A stretch of DNA of 42,187 nt from Bradyrhizobium acaciae (GTDB lineage: Bacteria; Pseudomonadota; Alphaproteobacteria; Rhizobiales; Xanthobacteraceae). Position numbers and translations under genes: made by a program. The stretch's first letter is position 1, and every line of letters starts with the position of its first letter. The stretch is taken from assembly GCF_020889785.1 (NCBI RefSeq), contig NZ_JACMYK010000059.1, forward strand, positions 1 through 42,187, written 5' to 3'. The notes under the pieces were generated by a model. That model searched no databases. It saw nothing but the letters and a program-made list of their open reading frames with translations, and was not told the origin of the DNA. Shown here one piece after another: positions 7,509 to 16,075 of the stretch.

Positions 7509-8099
7509 CTACTCGTCCTTCTTCGGCGGCTGCGACATGCGTTCGAGGCGTTCCTGCATATCCTTCATCTGGCGGCGCAAGTCGTCGATGTTGCCATCGT
7601 CAGCCGCGGGCTCCGGCACCTTCTCGGGCTCCGAACCGCCGCGCTGCGGCGCGAACGGCTTGAACATCGAGAAGGTCTGCTGGAACAGCTCCATGTTGCG
7701 GCGGACCTGTTCTTCCAGCGGCGCAAACGGTGTCCCGCTCAAAGCGCCCGCGATCTGCTTGCGGAATTTCTCCTGCTCCTTGGTCAGCGTCTCGATCGAC
7801 TGCTCGAGATACTTCGGCACCACCATCTGCATGCTGTCGCCATAGAAGCGGATCAGCTGCCGCAGGAAGGTGGTCGGCAGCAGGTTCTGCCCGGCCTTGT
7901 TTTCCTGTTCGAAGATGATTTGCGCGAGCACGGAGCGGGTGATGTCGTCGCCGGTCTTGGCGTCATAGACGAGAAAATCCTCGCCCTCTTTCACCATCGC
8001 CGCGAGATCTTCGAGCGTCACATAGGTGCTCGTACCGGTATTATAGAGCCGCCGGTTCGCGTATTTCTTGATCGTGGTCGGTTGTTCAGATTTTGCCAT
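7509..8099 (-). CDS. phaR: Polyhydroxyalkanoate synthesis repressor PhaR
   Basis: PhaR binds DNA and nascent PHB granules and represses phasin and often its own gene until polymer is available. The 196-residue protein opens with the PHB/PHA accumulation DNA-binding domain (about 8-67, TIKKYANRRLYNTGTSTYVT through ITRSVLAQIIFEQE), followed by the second accumulation-regulator segment (about 70-110, LLPTTFLRQLIRFYGDSMQ). The tail is charged and Pro/Glu-rich with a short coiled-coil-like end (DLRRQMKDMQERLERM). The gene is divergent from phaA, the usual alphaproteobacterial arrangement. A 313-bp shared control region separates them. Confidence 0.95.
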   Translation of the reverse strand: MAKSEQPTTIKKYANRRLYNTGTSTYVTLEDLAAMVKEGEDFLVYDAKTGDDITRSVLAQIIFEQENKAGQNLLPTTFLRQLIRFYGDSMQMVVPKYLEQSIETLTKEQEKFRKQIAGALSGTPFAPLEEQVRRNMELFQQTFSMFKPFAPQRGGSEPEKVPEPAADDGNIDDLRRQMKDMQERLERMSQPPKKDE

Positions 8100-8153
8100 G
8101 GGCTCTCACTTCAACACCGAAGAACCTGGAACCCCACGGCATCGCCGCAGGGC

Positions 8154-8178
8154 AAAATGCAACGCATCGCAGCAAAGG
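8154..8178. promoter_or_regulatory. Candidate PhaR-type TGC/GCA-rich site
   Basis: ATGCAACGCATCGCAGCA holds alternating TGC/GCA triplets about 55-75 bp upstream of phaR. Alphaproteobacterial PhaR proteins are described as binding TGC/GCA-rich sequence, so autoregulation here is plausible. This rests on base composition and position only. Confidence 0.3.
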
Positions 8179-8308
8179 TAAGCATTTTCAAAGCGGTTCG
8201 GCTACCGTTTTGTGCTTTGCGGTTAATTCCAAAGCATAGGATTTGCTCAGGAAAGTGCCAAGAGCGTCATTTTGAGTGCGTCGCGGCGCAATTTGCGCGA
8301 CAGTTCGA

Positions 8309-8337
8309 TTGACATGCCTCAATGAGATTTACAGGAT
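8309..8337 (+). promoter_or_regulatory. Candidate sigma-70 type promoter of phaA
   Basis: A perfect TTGACA (8309-8314) is followed after 17 bp by CAGGAT (8332-8337), a weak -10. Transcription would begin near 8344, leaving a leader of about 70 nt before phaA. The rest of the 313-bp phaR-phaA gap shows no gene. Confidence 0.4.
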
Positions 8338-8412
8338 AGTCATTAAGAGACAGGTCCGCCAAACCGGCCGCCCGCCGTCGAGAAACCCAGCTACAACCCA
8401 TAGGAGATGTCC

Positions 8413-9591
<1,179 letters not shown>

Positions 9592-9662
9592 ACAAAAGGC
9601 AGCGAGGTCGGTTAGGTGATGAAAAGATCATCTGTCAACCGCGGCGCGAGCTGATAGAAAAG

Positions 9663-9689
9663 ATGCCCGGCTTTGCGCCGGGCATTTTT
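9663..9689 (+). terminator. Intrinsic terminator after phaA
   Basis: ATGCCCGGC (9663-9671) pairs with GCCGGGCAT (9677-9685) around a 5-nt loop, followed by a run of T. This is a textbook rho-independent terminator about 70 bp after the phaA stop and about 70 bp before phaB. Confidence 0.88.
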
Positions 9690-9759
9690 GTTTTGAGGCG
9701 TTGTGAGTGCGTAGACCGGAGTGATCCGGTTATAAAAGACGGCCAAGGAGGAAACGGAC

Positions 9760-10485
9760 ATGGCACGTGTTGCATTGGTGACGGGCGGAACGCGCGGTAT
9801 TGGAGCTGCGATCAGCAAGGCGCTGCAAGCGGCGGGCTACAAGGTGGCGGCGAGTTACGCCGGCAACGACGCCGCGGCGGAGAAGTTCAAGGCGGAGAGC
9901 GGCATCCCGGTCTACAAGTGGGACGTCTCGTCGTTCGACGCCTGCGCGGCCGGCGTGAAGCAGGTCGAGGCCGATCTCGGCCCGGTCGATGTGCTCGTCA
10001 ACAATGCCGGCATCACCAAGGATACCGCGTTCCACAAGATGACGCTCGAGCAGTGGAATGCCGTGATCAACACCAACCTCGGCTCGCTGTTCAATATGAC
10101 GCGCCAGGTGATCGAGGGCATGCGCGCCCGCAAGTTCGGTCGCGTCATCTCGATCTCCTCGATCAACGGCCAGAAGGGCCAGTTCGGCCAAGTCAACTAC
10201 TCCGCGGCGAAGGCCGGCGATATCGGCTTCACCAAGGCCTTGGCGCTCGAGAACGCCAAGGGCGGCATCACCGTCAACGTGATCTGCCCCGGCTATATCA
10301 ACACCGAGATGGTGCAGGCGGTGCCGAAGGACGTGCTCGAGAAGAACGTGATTCCGCAGATTCCGGTCAACCGGCTCGGCGAACCCGAGGAGATCGCGCG
10401 CGCCGTGGTGTTCCTCGCGGCCGACGATGCGGGCTTCATCACCGGTTCGACGCTGACCGTGAACGGCGGCCAGTATCACGCCTGA
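9760..10485 (+). CDS. phaB: Acetoacetyl-CoA reductase PhaB
   Basis: A short-chain dehydrogenase that reduces acetoacetyl-CoA to (R)-3-hydroxybutyryl-CoA with NADPH, the monomer for PHB synthase. The 241 residues contain the cofactor motif TGGTRGIG (8-15), NNAG (81-84), and the catalytic S134, Y147 and K151 in VNYSAAKAG. The C-terminus GSTLTVNGGQYHA is the typical PhaB/FabG ending. The ATG follows a good AGGAGG. The gene sits directly after phaA, which supports PhaB over the closely similar FabG. No PHB synthase gene (phaC) lies in the window, so it must be elsewhere. Confidence 0.94.
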   Translation: MARVALVTGGTRGIGAAISKALQAAGYKVAASYAGNDAAAEKFKAESGIPVYKWDVSSFDACAAGVKQVEADLGPVDVLVNNAGITKDTAFHKMTLEQWNAVINTNLGSLFNMTRQVIEGMRARKFGRVISISSINGQKGQFGQVNYSAAKAGDIGFTKALALENAKGGITVNVICPGYINTEMVQAVPKDVLEKNVIPQIPVNRLGEPEEIARAVVFLAADDAGFITGSTLTVNGGQYHA

Positions 10486-10525
10486 TTGTTGCGTCGCCGC
10501 TACGCTAGGCGATCCGTTTCAATGC

Positions 10526-10616
10526 GTCGTCATGCCCGGGGCTTGTCCCGGGCATCCACGTCTTATAACTCGCGGCCAAGAAGACGTGGATGGCCGGGAC
10601 AAGCCCGGCCATGACG
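10526..10616. repeat. Large inverted repeat (GTCATGCCCGGG...CCGGCCATGAC family)
   Basis: The left arm starts GTCATGCCCGGGGCTTGTCC and continues to ATCCACGTCTT; the right arm starts AAGACGTGGAT and ends CCGGCCATGAC. The arms are near-complementary over roughly 38 bp with a 12-bp centre. This dispersed family often reads as MAGTSPAMT when translated, which explains the spurious upstream start of the next gene. Confidence 0.85.
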
Positions 10617-10646
10617 GAGAGAGACTATGCTGTCTCGCCAATTCAG

Positions 10647-11519
10647 ATGACGACCCGCACTGCCACCCTTGTCGGACTGACCGCCATCCTGATGTGGTCG
10701 CTGCTGTCGGTCATGACGGTTGCGACCGGGGCGATCCCGGCGTTCCAGCTCGCCGCCATGACGTTTGCGATCGGCGCCGCGGTCGCGTTCGCAAGCTTCC
10801 TGCTGCGTCCGGCCGCGTTCGGCGCGTTGAAGCAGCCGCTGATCGCCTGGGTCGTCGGCGTCGGCGGGCTGTTCGGTTACCACGCGCTGTATTTCCTGGC
10901 GTTGCGCTACGCGCCGCCCGCCGAGGCCGGCCTGCTCAACTATCTCTGGCCGCTGTTGATCGTGCTGTTCTCGTCGCTGCTGCCGGGCGAGCGGCTGGCG
11001 ATCCATCACATCGTCGGTGCGCTGCTCGGCCTCGCCGGCACCGTGCTGCTGTTCGCCGGCAACACCGGCAGCTTCACAAGGGAGCAGATCCCAGGCTTCG
11101 CGGCGGCTTTCGTTGCTGCGTTCGTCTGGGCCGCCTATTCGGTGATGTCGCGCCGGCTCAAGGCGGTGCCGACCGATGCGGTGGCGGGCTTCTGCCTTGC
11201 GACTGCCGTGCTCGCAGCAGCCGTCCACATGATGGTGGAGACCACGGTGTGGCCCGCGACGCCGCTGCAATGGCTTGCGGTCGTGGCGCTCGGCATCGGT
11301 CCGGTGGGGGCTGCGTTCTTCGCCTGGGACATCGGCATGAAGCGCGGCGACATCCGCGTGCTCGGCGCCGCGTCCTACGCCACGCCGCTGCTCTCGACCG
11401 CGTTCCTGATCGCGGCCGGCTTCGCCAAGCCCAGCGCCAACATCGCCATCGCCGCGATCCTGATCGCCGGCGGCGGGCTGATCGCGGCGAAGGACATGGT
11501 GCTGAGAAAAAGAACGTAG
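10647..11519 (+). CDS. EamA/DMT-superfamily transporter
   Basis: A 290-residue inner-membrane protein with about ten hydrophobic segments arranged as two EamA repeats (about 5-140 and 150-285). Such proteins export amino acids or other metabolites, and the substrate cannot be named. The start at ATG 10647 (MTTRTATLVGLTAILMW) is preferred because the 19 residues upstream, beginning MAGTSPAMTE, are encoded by the dispersed repeat. The ribosome-binding site is weak. The gene is flanked by repeats on both sides and does not form an operon with its neighbours. Confidence 0.88.
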   Translation: MTTRTATLVGLTAILMWSLLSVMTVATGAIPAFQLAAMTFAIGAAVAFASFLLRPAAFGALKQPLIAWVVGVGGLFGYHALYFLALRYAPPAEAGLLNYLWPLLIVLFSSLLPGERLAIHHIVGALLGLAGTVLLFAGNTGSFTREQIPGFAAAFVAAFVWAAYSVMSRRLKAVPTDAVAGFCLATAVLAAAVHMMVETTVWPATPLQWLAVVALGIGPVGAAFFAWDIGMKRGDIRVLGAASYATPLLSTAFLIAAGFAKPSANIAIAAILIAGGGLIAAKDMVLRKRT

Positions 11520-11574
11520 ATCGCGGGACGGGTTTTGCTTGCAGTCTACCGATCCCACGAAGCAACTGTTTCAC

Positions 11575-11680
11575 CGTCACCCTGAGGAGGCCGCAACGCG
11601 GCCGTCTCGAAGGGTCGACGGCCACCAGCGGGGCCGATTCATCCTTCGAGGCTCGCTCCGCTCGCACCTCAGGATGACGA
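11575..11680. repeat. Dispersed repeat, CCTGAGG...CCTCAGGATGACG family (copy 1)
   Basis: The element has outer ends CGTCACCCTGAGG and CCTCAGGATGACG in inverted orientation and contains GGCCGTCTCGAAGGGTCGACG and CATCCTTCGAGGCTCGC as internal marks. A second copy lies at 31058-31190 with the same internal words. It fills the gap between two convergent genes. Confidence 0.85.
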
Positions 11681-11683
11681 GGA

Positions 11684-12115
11684 CTAAGCCGGCTCCCAGC
11701 CCTTCGGCGCCAGCTCGAACTTCGCGAATTCAAAGCCGGGCGCGACGGTGCAGCCGACCAGCGTCCAGTCGCCGCTGCTCTCTGCGGCCTGCCAGGCGCC
11801 AACAGGCACGATCGCCTGCGGTTGCTCGCCGTGTGCGACGTTCGGACCGAGCGTGATCGCGTGCGGTGAATTGTCGTCCTGTGCGATCCGCAAGGTTAGC
11901 GGCGCGCCGGCGTAATAGTGCCACATCTCGACGGCGTCGATGCGGTGCCAGTGCGAGCGTTCGCCGCGCGCAAGCAGGAAATAGATTGCGGTCGAATGGG
12001 CGCGGCCATTGGCGTCACCGCGCTCGTCGCGAAACGTCTCGCGATAGTGCCCGCCTTCCGGGTGCGGCTTCAGGTCGAGCCGCGCGATGATGTCGGCAGC
12101 CGAGAGCTCGGCCAT
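11684..12115 (-). CDS. Cupin_5 (DUF985) family protein
   Basis: A single-domain beta-barrel cupin of 143 residues. Family marks are LKPHPEGGHYRETFRD near the N-terminus, STAIYFLLARGERSHWHRID, EMWHYYAGAPL and the end VAPGFEFAKFEL. Characterised relatives are poorly understood; a sugar-binding or isomerase-like role has been suggested for the fold but cannot be claimed here. The start ATG (12115) overlaps the stop TGA of gloB by one base, which indicates translational coupling. It is therefore the second gene of a gloB-cupin operon. Confidence 0.88.
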   Translation of the reverse strand: MAELSAADIIARLDLKPHPEGGHYRETFRDERGDANGRAHSTAIYFLLARGERSHWHRIDAVEMWHYYAGAPLTLRIAQDDNSPHAITLGPNVAHGEQPQAIVPVGAWQAAESSGDWTLVGCTVAPGFEFAKFELAPKGWEPA

Positions 12116-12882
12116 CACGACTTGTTCTTGCGCTCGCGGAGCTCGCCGAACACCAGCGCCGGATCGGCGCCCTTCATGTGCAGCTTGGCTGCGACCACAG
12201 GTTCGTCGGCGCGCAGGAACACGTTGGCCTTCTTCTCGTCGCCGAGCAGCACCGGAATCGTCGGCTTGTTCTCGGCGCGCAGTTTTGCGACTTCCGCCGC
12301 GCGCGCCTGCAAGGCTGCGTTGTCGGGCTCGATGGTGAGCGCGAATTTCACATTCGAAGCGGTGTATTCATGGCCGCAATAGAGCCTGAAATCGTCCGGC
12401 AGCGAGCGCAGCTTCAAAAGCGAATCCCACATCATCGGATAGGTGCCTTCGAACACCCGGCCGCAGCCGATCGAGAACAGCGTGTCGGCGGCGAACACCG
12501 CCTTCTCGCCGTCGAACACGTAGGAGATGTGGTCGAGCGTATGGCCTGGGGTCTCGACCACTCGGGCCAAGAGGCTGCCGACCTTGATGACGTCGGCATT
12601 GGCGGCGCGCAGATCGACATTGGCGATCTTCGCCGACTGGTCGTGCGGGGCGACGACGCGGCAGCCGTATTTCTGCTTCAGTTCGGCGACGCCGCCGACA
12701 TGGTCGCCATGGTGATGGGTGATCAGGATGTCGGTCAGCGTCCAGCCTTCGCGTTCCAGCGCCTTGATGATCGGGCCGGCCTCCGGCGCGTCGATCGATG
12801 CGGTTGCGCCGGTCGCGGGATCGTGGATCAGGTACCCGAAATTGTCGGTGAGGCAGCTGAAGGTGCGAATTTCGGCGGTCAT
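12115..12882 (-). CDS. gloB: Hydroxyacylglutathione hydrolase (glyoxalase II)
   Basis: It hydrolyses S-D-lactoylglutathione to D-lactate and glutathione in methylglyoxal detoxification. The 255 residues show the metallo-beta-lactamase motif THHHGDH at 55-61, the later ligands in VETPGHTLDH, FAADTLFSIGCGR (bridging Asp) and LYCGHEYT, and the C-terminal glutathione-binding HAGH-C domain with a basic KK/R-rich end. Family length is normal. The adjacent divergent SAM methyltransferase is a neighbour I recall from other Rhizobiales. The cupin gene is translationally coupled downstream. Confidence 0.94.
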   Translation of the reverse strand: MTAEIRTFSCLTDNFGYLIHDPATGATASIDAPEAGPIIKALEREGWTLTDILITHHHGDHVGGVAELKQKYGCRVVAPHDQSAKIANVDLRAANADVIKVGSLLARVVETPGHTLDHISYVFDGEKAVFAADTLFSIGCGRVFEGTYPMMWDSLLKLRSLPDDFRLYCGHEYTASNVKFALTIEPDNAALQARAAEVAKLRAENKPTIPVLLGDEKKANVFLRADEPVVAAKLHMKGADPALVFGELRERKNKS

Positions 12883-12914
12883 GATATCTCCACGAACAAA
12901 CGGGACGGACAGGT

Positions 12915-12966
12915 CAGAGCATGATCTTTTCGAAAAACCGGCATCGACTTTCCCGGATCACGCTCT
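12915..12966. repeat. Dispersed palindromic repeat, AGAGCATGATC family (copy 3)
   Basis: It runs from AGAGCATGATCTTTTCG to CCCGGATCACGCTCT. It is a variant of the elements at 614-662 and 7367-7417, in opposite orientation, and lies in the 184-bp gap between gloB and the methyltransferase gene, where it may separate the two promoters. Confidence 0.75.
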
Positions 12967-13066
12967 TAACGCGCCCAATATAGGTGTGAAATATGGCGTT
13001 AACGCTCCGGCGGCAACGCAATTTTCGGCGCTCCCCGGCAGCGAGGGGCATGTTAGGCTAGCGACC

Positions 13067-13819
13067 ATGGACGTCATCGACCTCCGCGACTTCTATTCGC
13101 AGCGCCTCGGCATCGTGGCGCGGCAGCTGATCAACCGTGGCATCCGCGCGCGGTGGCCGAATGCGGAGGGCCAGCGCGTGCTCGGCCTCGGCTATCCGAC
13201 GCCCTATCTCGGCCTGTTTCGCGATACCTGCGAGCGCTGCATTGCCTTCATGCCGGCGGCCCAGGGCGTGCTGAAATGGCCGACCGGCCGGCCGGCGCTG
13301 GCGACGTTGATCGATGAATTCTCGATGCCCTTGCCGGATGCTGCAGTCGACCGCGTGCTGCTGGTTCATGCGCTGGAGATGTCCGATGATCCCGAGCGAC
13401 TGCTGCGCGAGGTGTGGCGGGTGCTGTCGCCGTCGGGGCGGCTGATCGCGATCATCCCGAACAGGCGCGGTGTCTGGACGCGCACCGATGCGACGCCGTT
13501 CGGCCATGGCCGGCCCTATTCACGGGCGCAGATCACCCAGCTGTTGCGGCAGACCTGGTTCACGCCGTCGTCATGGGGCGAGGCGCTGTTCATGCCGCCG
13601 GTGCAGGGCAGCTGGTTCTTGCGTTCGGCGATGGCGTGGGAGCGCGTCGGTGCTGCGCTGTCGATGCCGTTCGCCGGCGTGCATATCGTGGAAGCGAGCA
13701 AGCAGGTCTATCGCGCGATTCCCGCGCGCCGCGAGCGCACGCAGCTGATCCCGTCGTTGCGTCCGGTGCTGGTGCCGTCCTCGACGGCGACGCGCAAGTC
13801 GAGTCATTCGGAGTCGTAG
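13067..13819 (+). CDS. Class I SAM-dependent methyltransferase
   Basis: A 250-residue protein with a Methyltransf_11-type core. The glycine motif is atypical (RVLGLGYPTPYLGLF), but the later motifs are clear: MPLPDAAVDRVLLVHALEM and RLLREVWRVLSPSGRLIAIIPNRRGVW. The C-terminus has aromatic and basic residues and no membrane segment. The start at ATG 13067 (MDVIDLRDFYSQRLG) is chosen because upstream sequence in this frame is the repeat and antisense to gloB. The substrate is unknown. It is divergent from gloB and converges on the DUF4167 gene. Confidence 0.82.
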   Translation: MDVIDLRDFYSQRLGIVARQLINRGIRARWPNAEGQRVLGLGYPTPYLGLFRDTCERCIAFMPAAQGVLKWPTGRPALATLIDEFSMPLPDAAVDRVLLVHALEMSDDPERLLREVWRVLSPSGRLIAIIPNRRGVWTRTDATPFGHGRPYSRAQITQLLRQTWFTPSSWGEALFMPPVQGSWFLRSAMAWERVGAALSMPFAGVHIVEASKQVYRAIPARRERTQLIPSLRPVLVPSSTATRKSSHSES

Positions 13820-13846
13820 ACGACGCAGCCGTGGCGCCGGATTATT

Positions 13847-13872
13847 CACCCTCCCCCTTCAGGGGAGGGTGG
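13847..13872. terminator. Hairpin between convergent genes
   Basis: CACCCTCCCC pairs with GGGGAGGGTG around CTTCA. It lies between the ends of the methyltransferase (+) and DUF4167 (-) genes. It belongs by sequence to the CCCTCCCC repeat class also seen at 28734-28898, 29105-29131 and 42095-42187, and may serve as a bidirectional terminator. Confidence 0.5.
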
Positions 13873-13885
13873 CCGCATGGTTGCG

Positions 13886-14662
13886 TTACTCGTTGCCCGG
13901 AGTGAAGTCGTCGCTCGGCGCGGGCTGCGCCGCCATGTCGGCGCGCGGGCCGTGCGGACGGCGGCGACGACGCGGAAAGCGCTCGCTGCGTTCGCCGCGT
14001 TCTGCGCCGCCATTGTTGCCTTCATAGGCGCCACCGTTGACCTGCGGCTGCGCGCCGCCGGTGATGAACGAGGGCAGGCGATCGACGCCGCCGGCATCGG
14101 CCATCGCGGGCTGCGGCTGGTTCTGCGGCTGCGGCTGGTATTGCGGCTGCGGACGATGCTCGCGTTCGCGATGTTCGCGCGGCTGCTGGTCACGCTCGCG
14201 ATGCTCGCGCGGCTGCTGCTCGCGCTGCTGGTACGGCTGCTGGCCGTTGTCGCGCATGAAGGGTTGCTGCTGCTGCGGCACGAAGCCCGGCTCCTGCCCG
14301 AAGCTCGAATAACCGTCGCTGTCGTCGTCACTGTCTTCGGTCGGCGTCACCTCGGCGTCGGGACGCGGCTGCTGCTGATTCTGCCGGAACTGCTCCTGCG
14401 CGGCTGCGATGATCCGGTAGTAGTGCTCAGCATGCTGGTAGTAATTCTCTGCTGCCACCGGATCGCCGGAGGAGCGTGCATCGCGCGCAAGCTGGACGTA
14501 TTTCTCGGCCACGTGGGAGGCCGTGCCGCGGATCTTGATGTCGGGTCCGTTCGATTCGTACACCCGTGTCAGGGGATTCTGGCCGCGCCGGTTATTGTTG
14601 TTGTTATTATTGTTGTTGTTATTCCGGTTGCGCATCCGCTTGTTGTTCTGACCGTTTCTCAT
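13886..14662 (-). CDS. DUF4167 domain protein with poly-asparagine tract
   Basis: The conserved DUF4167 core lies at about residues 26-95 (NPLTRVYESNGPDIKIRG, VAEKYVQLARDARSSGDPVA, ENYYQHAEHYYRI). Before it is a basic N-terminus with eleven consecutive asparagines (14-24), coded by mixed AAT/AAC. After it comes a long Gln/Pro/Arg/Glu-rich disordered tail with REHRERDQQPREHRE repeats, ending in a basic RRRRR segment. The charge and disorder suggest nucleic-acid or ribosome association, but no function is established. The gene follows prmC on the same strand, the conserved alphaproteobacterial order, though a 498-bp gap intervenes here. Confidence 0.9.
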   Translation of the reverse strand: MRNGQNNKRMRNRNNNNNNNNNNNRRGQNPLTRVYESNGPDIKIRGTASHVAEKYVQLARDARSSGDPVAAENYYQHAEHYYRIIAAAQEQFRQNQQQPRPDAEVTPTEDSDDDSDGYSSFGQEPGFVPQQQQPFMRDNGQQPYQQREQQPREHRERDQQPREHREREHRPQPQYQPQPQNQPQPAMADAGGVDRLPSFITGGAQPQVNGGAYEGNNGGAERGERSERFPRRRRRPHGPRADMAAQPAPSDDFTPGNE

Positions 14663-15160
14663 CTGTCGCCTTTTATTCCAGCCCTGAAGTGATTGCAGTC
14701 CACAGTCCGATTTCTCAGAAAGTCCGATTTCTCAGAAGTTCGATTCCCAGCGTCCGATTCGGCGCGCGCCTAGGCACACGGAATCGCAATACCGTTCGAA
14801 GTGATTTCGATGTCGCCGACCATCTCGTTCAGCAAAGTCGCGTGCAGCAAAGACGCGTTCCCCAACCGCCGGCCAAACGCGCCAGCGCCAAATCATTCCG
14901 CCCGTTGAGACAGGCCCAGTTCTCGTGCGTAAGTCTTCAAGCGCAATAACAGGCTTTCGTTCGCTTGGCGGTCGAGAGCAGCACAGCTTCGGCTATTGCG
15001 CTCAATGAGACCTGCGTTCCTGGAACCTTTCGATCGGCGGGCTCTGCTGAACCCTGGTCATCACCCGTAACGGATTACGGGGCCAGCACCGATGTTGTGC
15101 CCGGAACGTAGTCGTTCCCGGGGGATAATCCAAGAGGTTTTTTTTCGTTCCAATAGGACT
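14663..15160. other. 498-bp gap between prmC and the DUF4167 gene, with a 17-bp tandem repeat
   Basis: The word AGTCCGATTTCTCAGAA occurs twice in direct tandem (14704-14720, 14721-14737), with weaker TTCGATTCCCAG and GTCCGATTC copies just after, upstream of the DUF4167 start. On the minus strand several frames are open for 20-40 codons with protein-like composition but lack a good start, so they are not called. A near-palindrome CCGGAAC...GTTCCCGG lies near 15098-15122 and a run of eight T near 15132-15140. The DUF4167 promoter must be in this region. Confidence 0.45.
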
Positions 15161-16075
15161 TTATCGGGGCAGCCGGCGGGCGGAAACGGCCCTCGGAATG
15201 CCCCCGAGATCGGCCTTGGGCGGCCCCGTTGGGGATAACCCGGAAGCCGTCATCAGCGCTTCAACGTCGCGGCTCTGACCCTGTCCGATTTCCACAACCA
15301 GAAATCCGCCCGAGATCAAAAGACCCGCAGATTGCGAAATCAGTGTGCGGTAGGCGTCGAGCCCGTCGGGGCCGCCGTCGAGCGCCGCGCGCGGGTCGTG
15401 CGCGCGCACCTCGATGTCGAGACCGGCGATGTCGGCCGAGGGGATGTAGGGCGGATTGGACACGATCAGGTCGAAGCTGCCGGTCAGGGCGCTGCCATAG
15501 TCGCATTCGATCCATGTGGTGCGATCCGCAAGCCCAAGCGCAGCGGCGTTCCGGCTCGCCGTCTGCAGCGCTTCCGGCGCGATGTCGGTGGCGAAGCCAT
15601 GCGCGTGGGGCAGTTCCGAGAGCAGCGCCAGCAGGATCGCGCCGGAGCCGGTGCCGAGATCGGCGATCCGTAACGCGCGCTCGGTCGCGCCCTCGGCCCG
15701 CAGCAGCTCGAGCGCGCGCTCGACCACGGTCTCGGTGTCGGGGCGCGGCACCAGCGTCGCGGCGGAGAGATGCAGCGGCAGGCCCCAGAACTCCTTGATG
15801 CCGAGAATGCGCGCGACCGGTTCGCCGGCGAGGCGACGCCGTGCGAAGTTTTCGAGGAGATCCGATTGCTCTAGCGTCAGTATCCGCGCCGCGGCCGTGA
15901 TGAGGCCGGTCAAATCGAGGCCGAGCGCGGCACCGACCAGCAATCGCGCATCGAGCTCGGCCGACTCGTTGCCGGCGGCTGCGAATCGCGTTGCCAGCGC
16001 ACGCCGTGCCGCGTCGATCGTCTGGCCAGTGAACTGGTTCACGGAAGACACCGCCATCCGGGCTACAAATCTCAC
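15161..16075 (-). CDS. prmC: Peptide chain release factor N5-glutamine methyltransferase PrmC
   Basis: PrmC methylates the glutamine of the GGQ motif of RF1 and RF2. The 304-residue protein has the helical N-terminal domain (about 1-110), the SAM motif IADLGTGSGAILLALL (137-152) and the substrate-glutamine motif NPPY at 207-210. The start is GTG at 16075, whose bases overlap the TGA stop of prfA (GTGA), so the methylase is translationally coupled to its substrate; an internal ATG at 16057 is the alternative. The C-terminal motif VVEIGQGQSRDVEALM is intact. Confidence 0.94.
   Translation of the reverse strand: MRFVARMAVSSVNQFTGQTIDAARRALATRFAAAGNESAELDARLLVGAALGLDLTGLITAAARILTLEQSDLLENFARRRLAGEPVARILGIKEFWGLPLHLSAATLVPRPDTETVVERALELLRAEGATERALRIADLGTGSGAILLALLSELPHAHGFATDIAPEALQTASRNAAALGLADRTTWIECDYGSALTGSFDLIVSNPPYIPSADIAGLDIEVRAHDPRAALDGGPDGLDAYRTLISQSAGLLISGGFLVVEIGQGQSRDVEALMTASGLSPTGPPKADLGGIPRAVSARRLPR

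Noticed and set aside
8285..8305. GCGCAATTTGCGC near phaA as a fourth copy of the 16-bp palindrome
   Set aside because: The centre and flanks differ and it is not in a repeat hairpin; resemblance is probably chance.
10590..10646. Upstream start of the EamA gene (MAGTSPAMTE...)
   Set aside because: These codons belong to a dispersed repeat that reads this way wherever it occurs.
14760..14940. Small minus-strand ORF ending ...GIAIPCA upstream of the DUF4167 gene
   Set aside because: The sequence looks protein-like for about 30 codons but has no ATG or GTG with a ribosome-binding site and is preceded by a stop.
15098..15140. Intrinsic terminator for prmC
   Set aside because: The T-run is on the plus strand, the wrong direction for the minus-strand prmC transcript, and the hairpin is imperfect.
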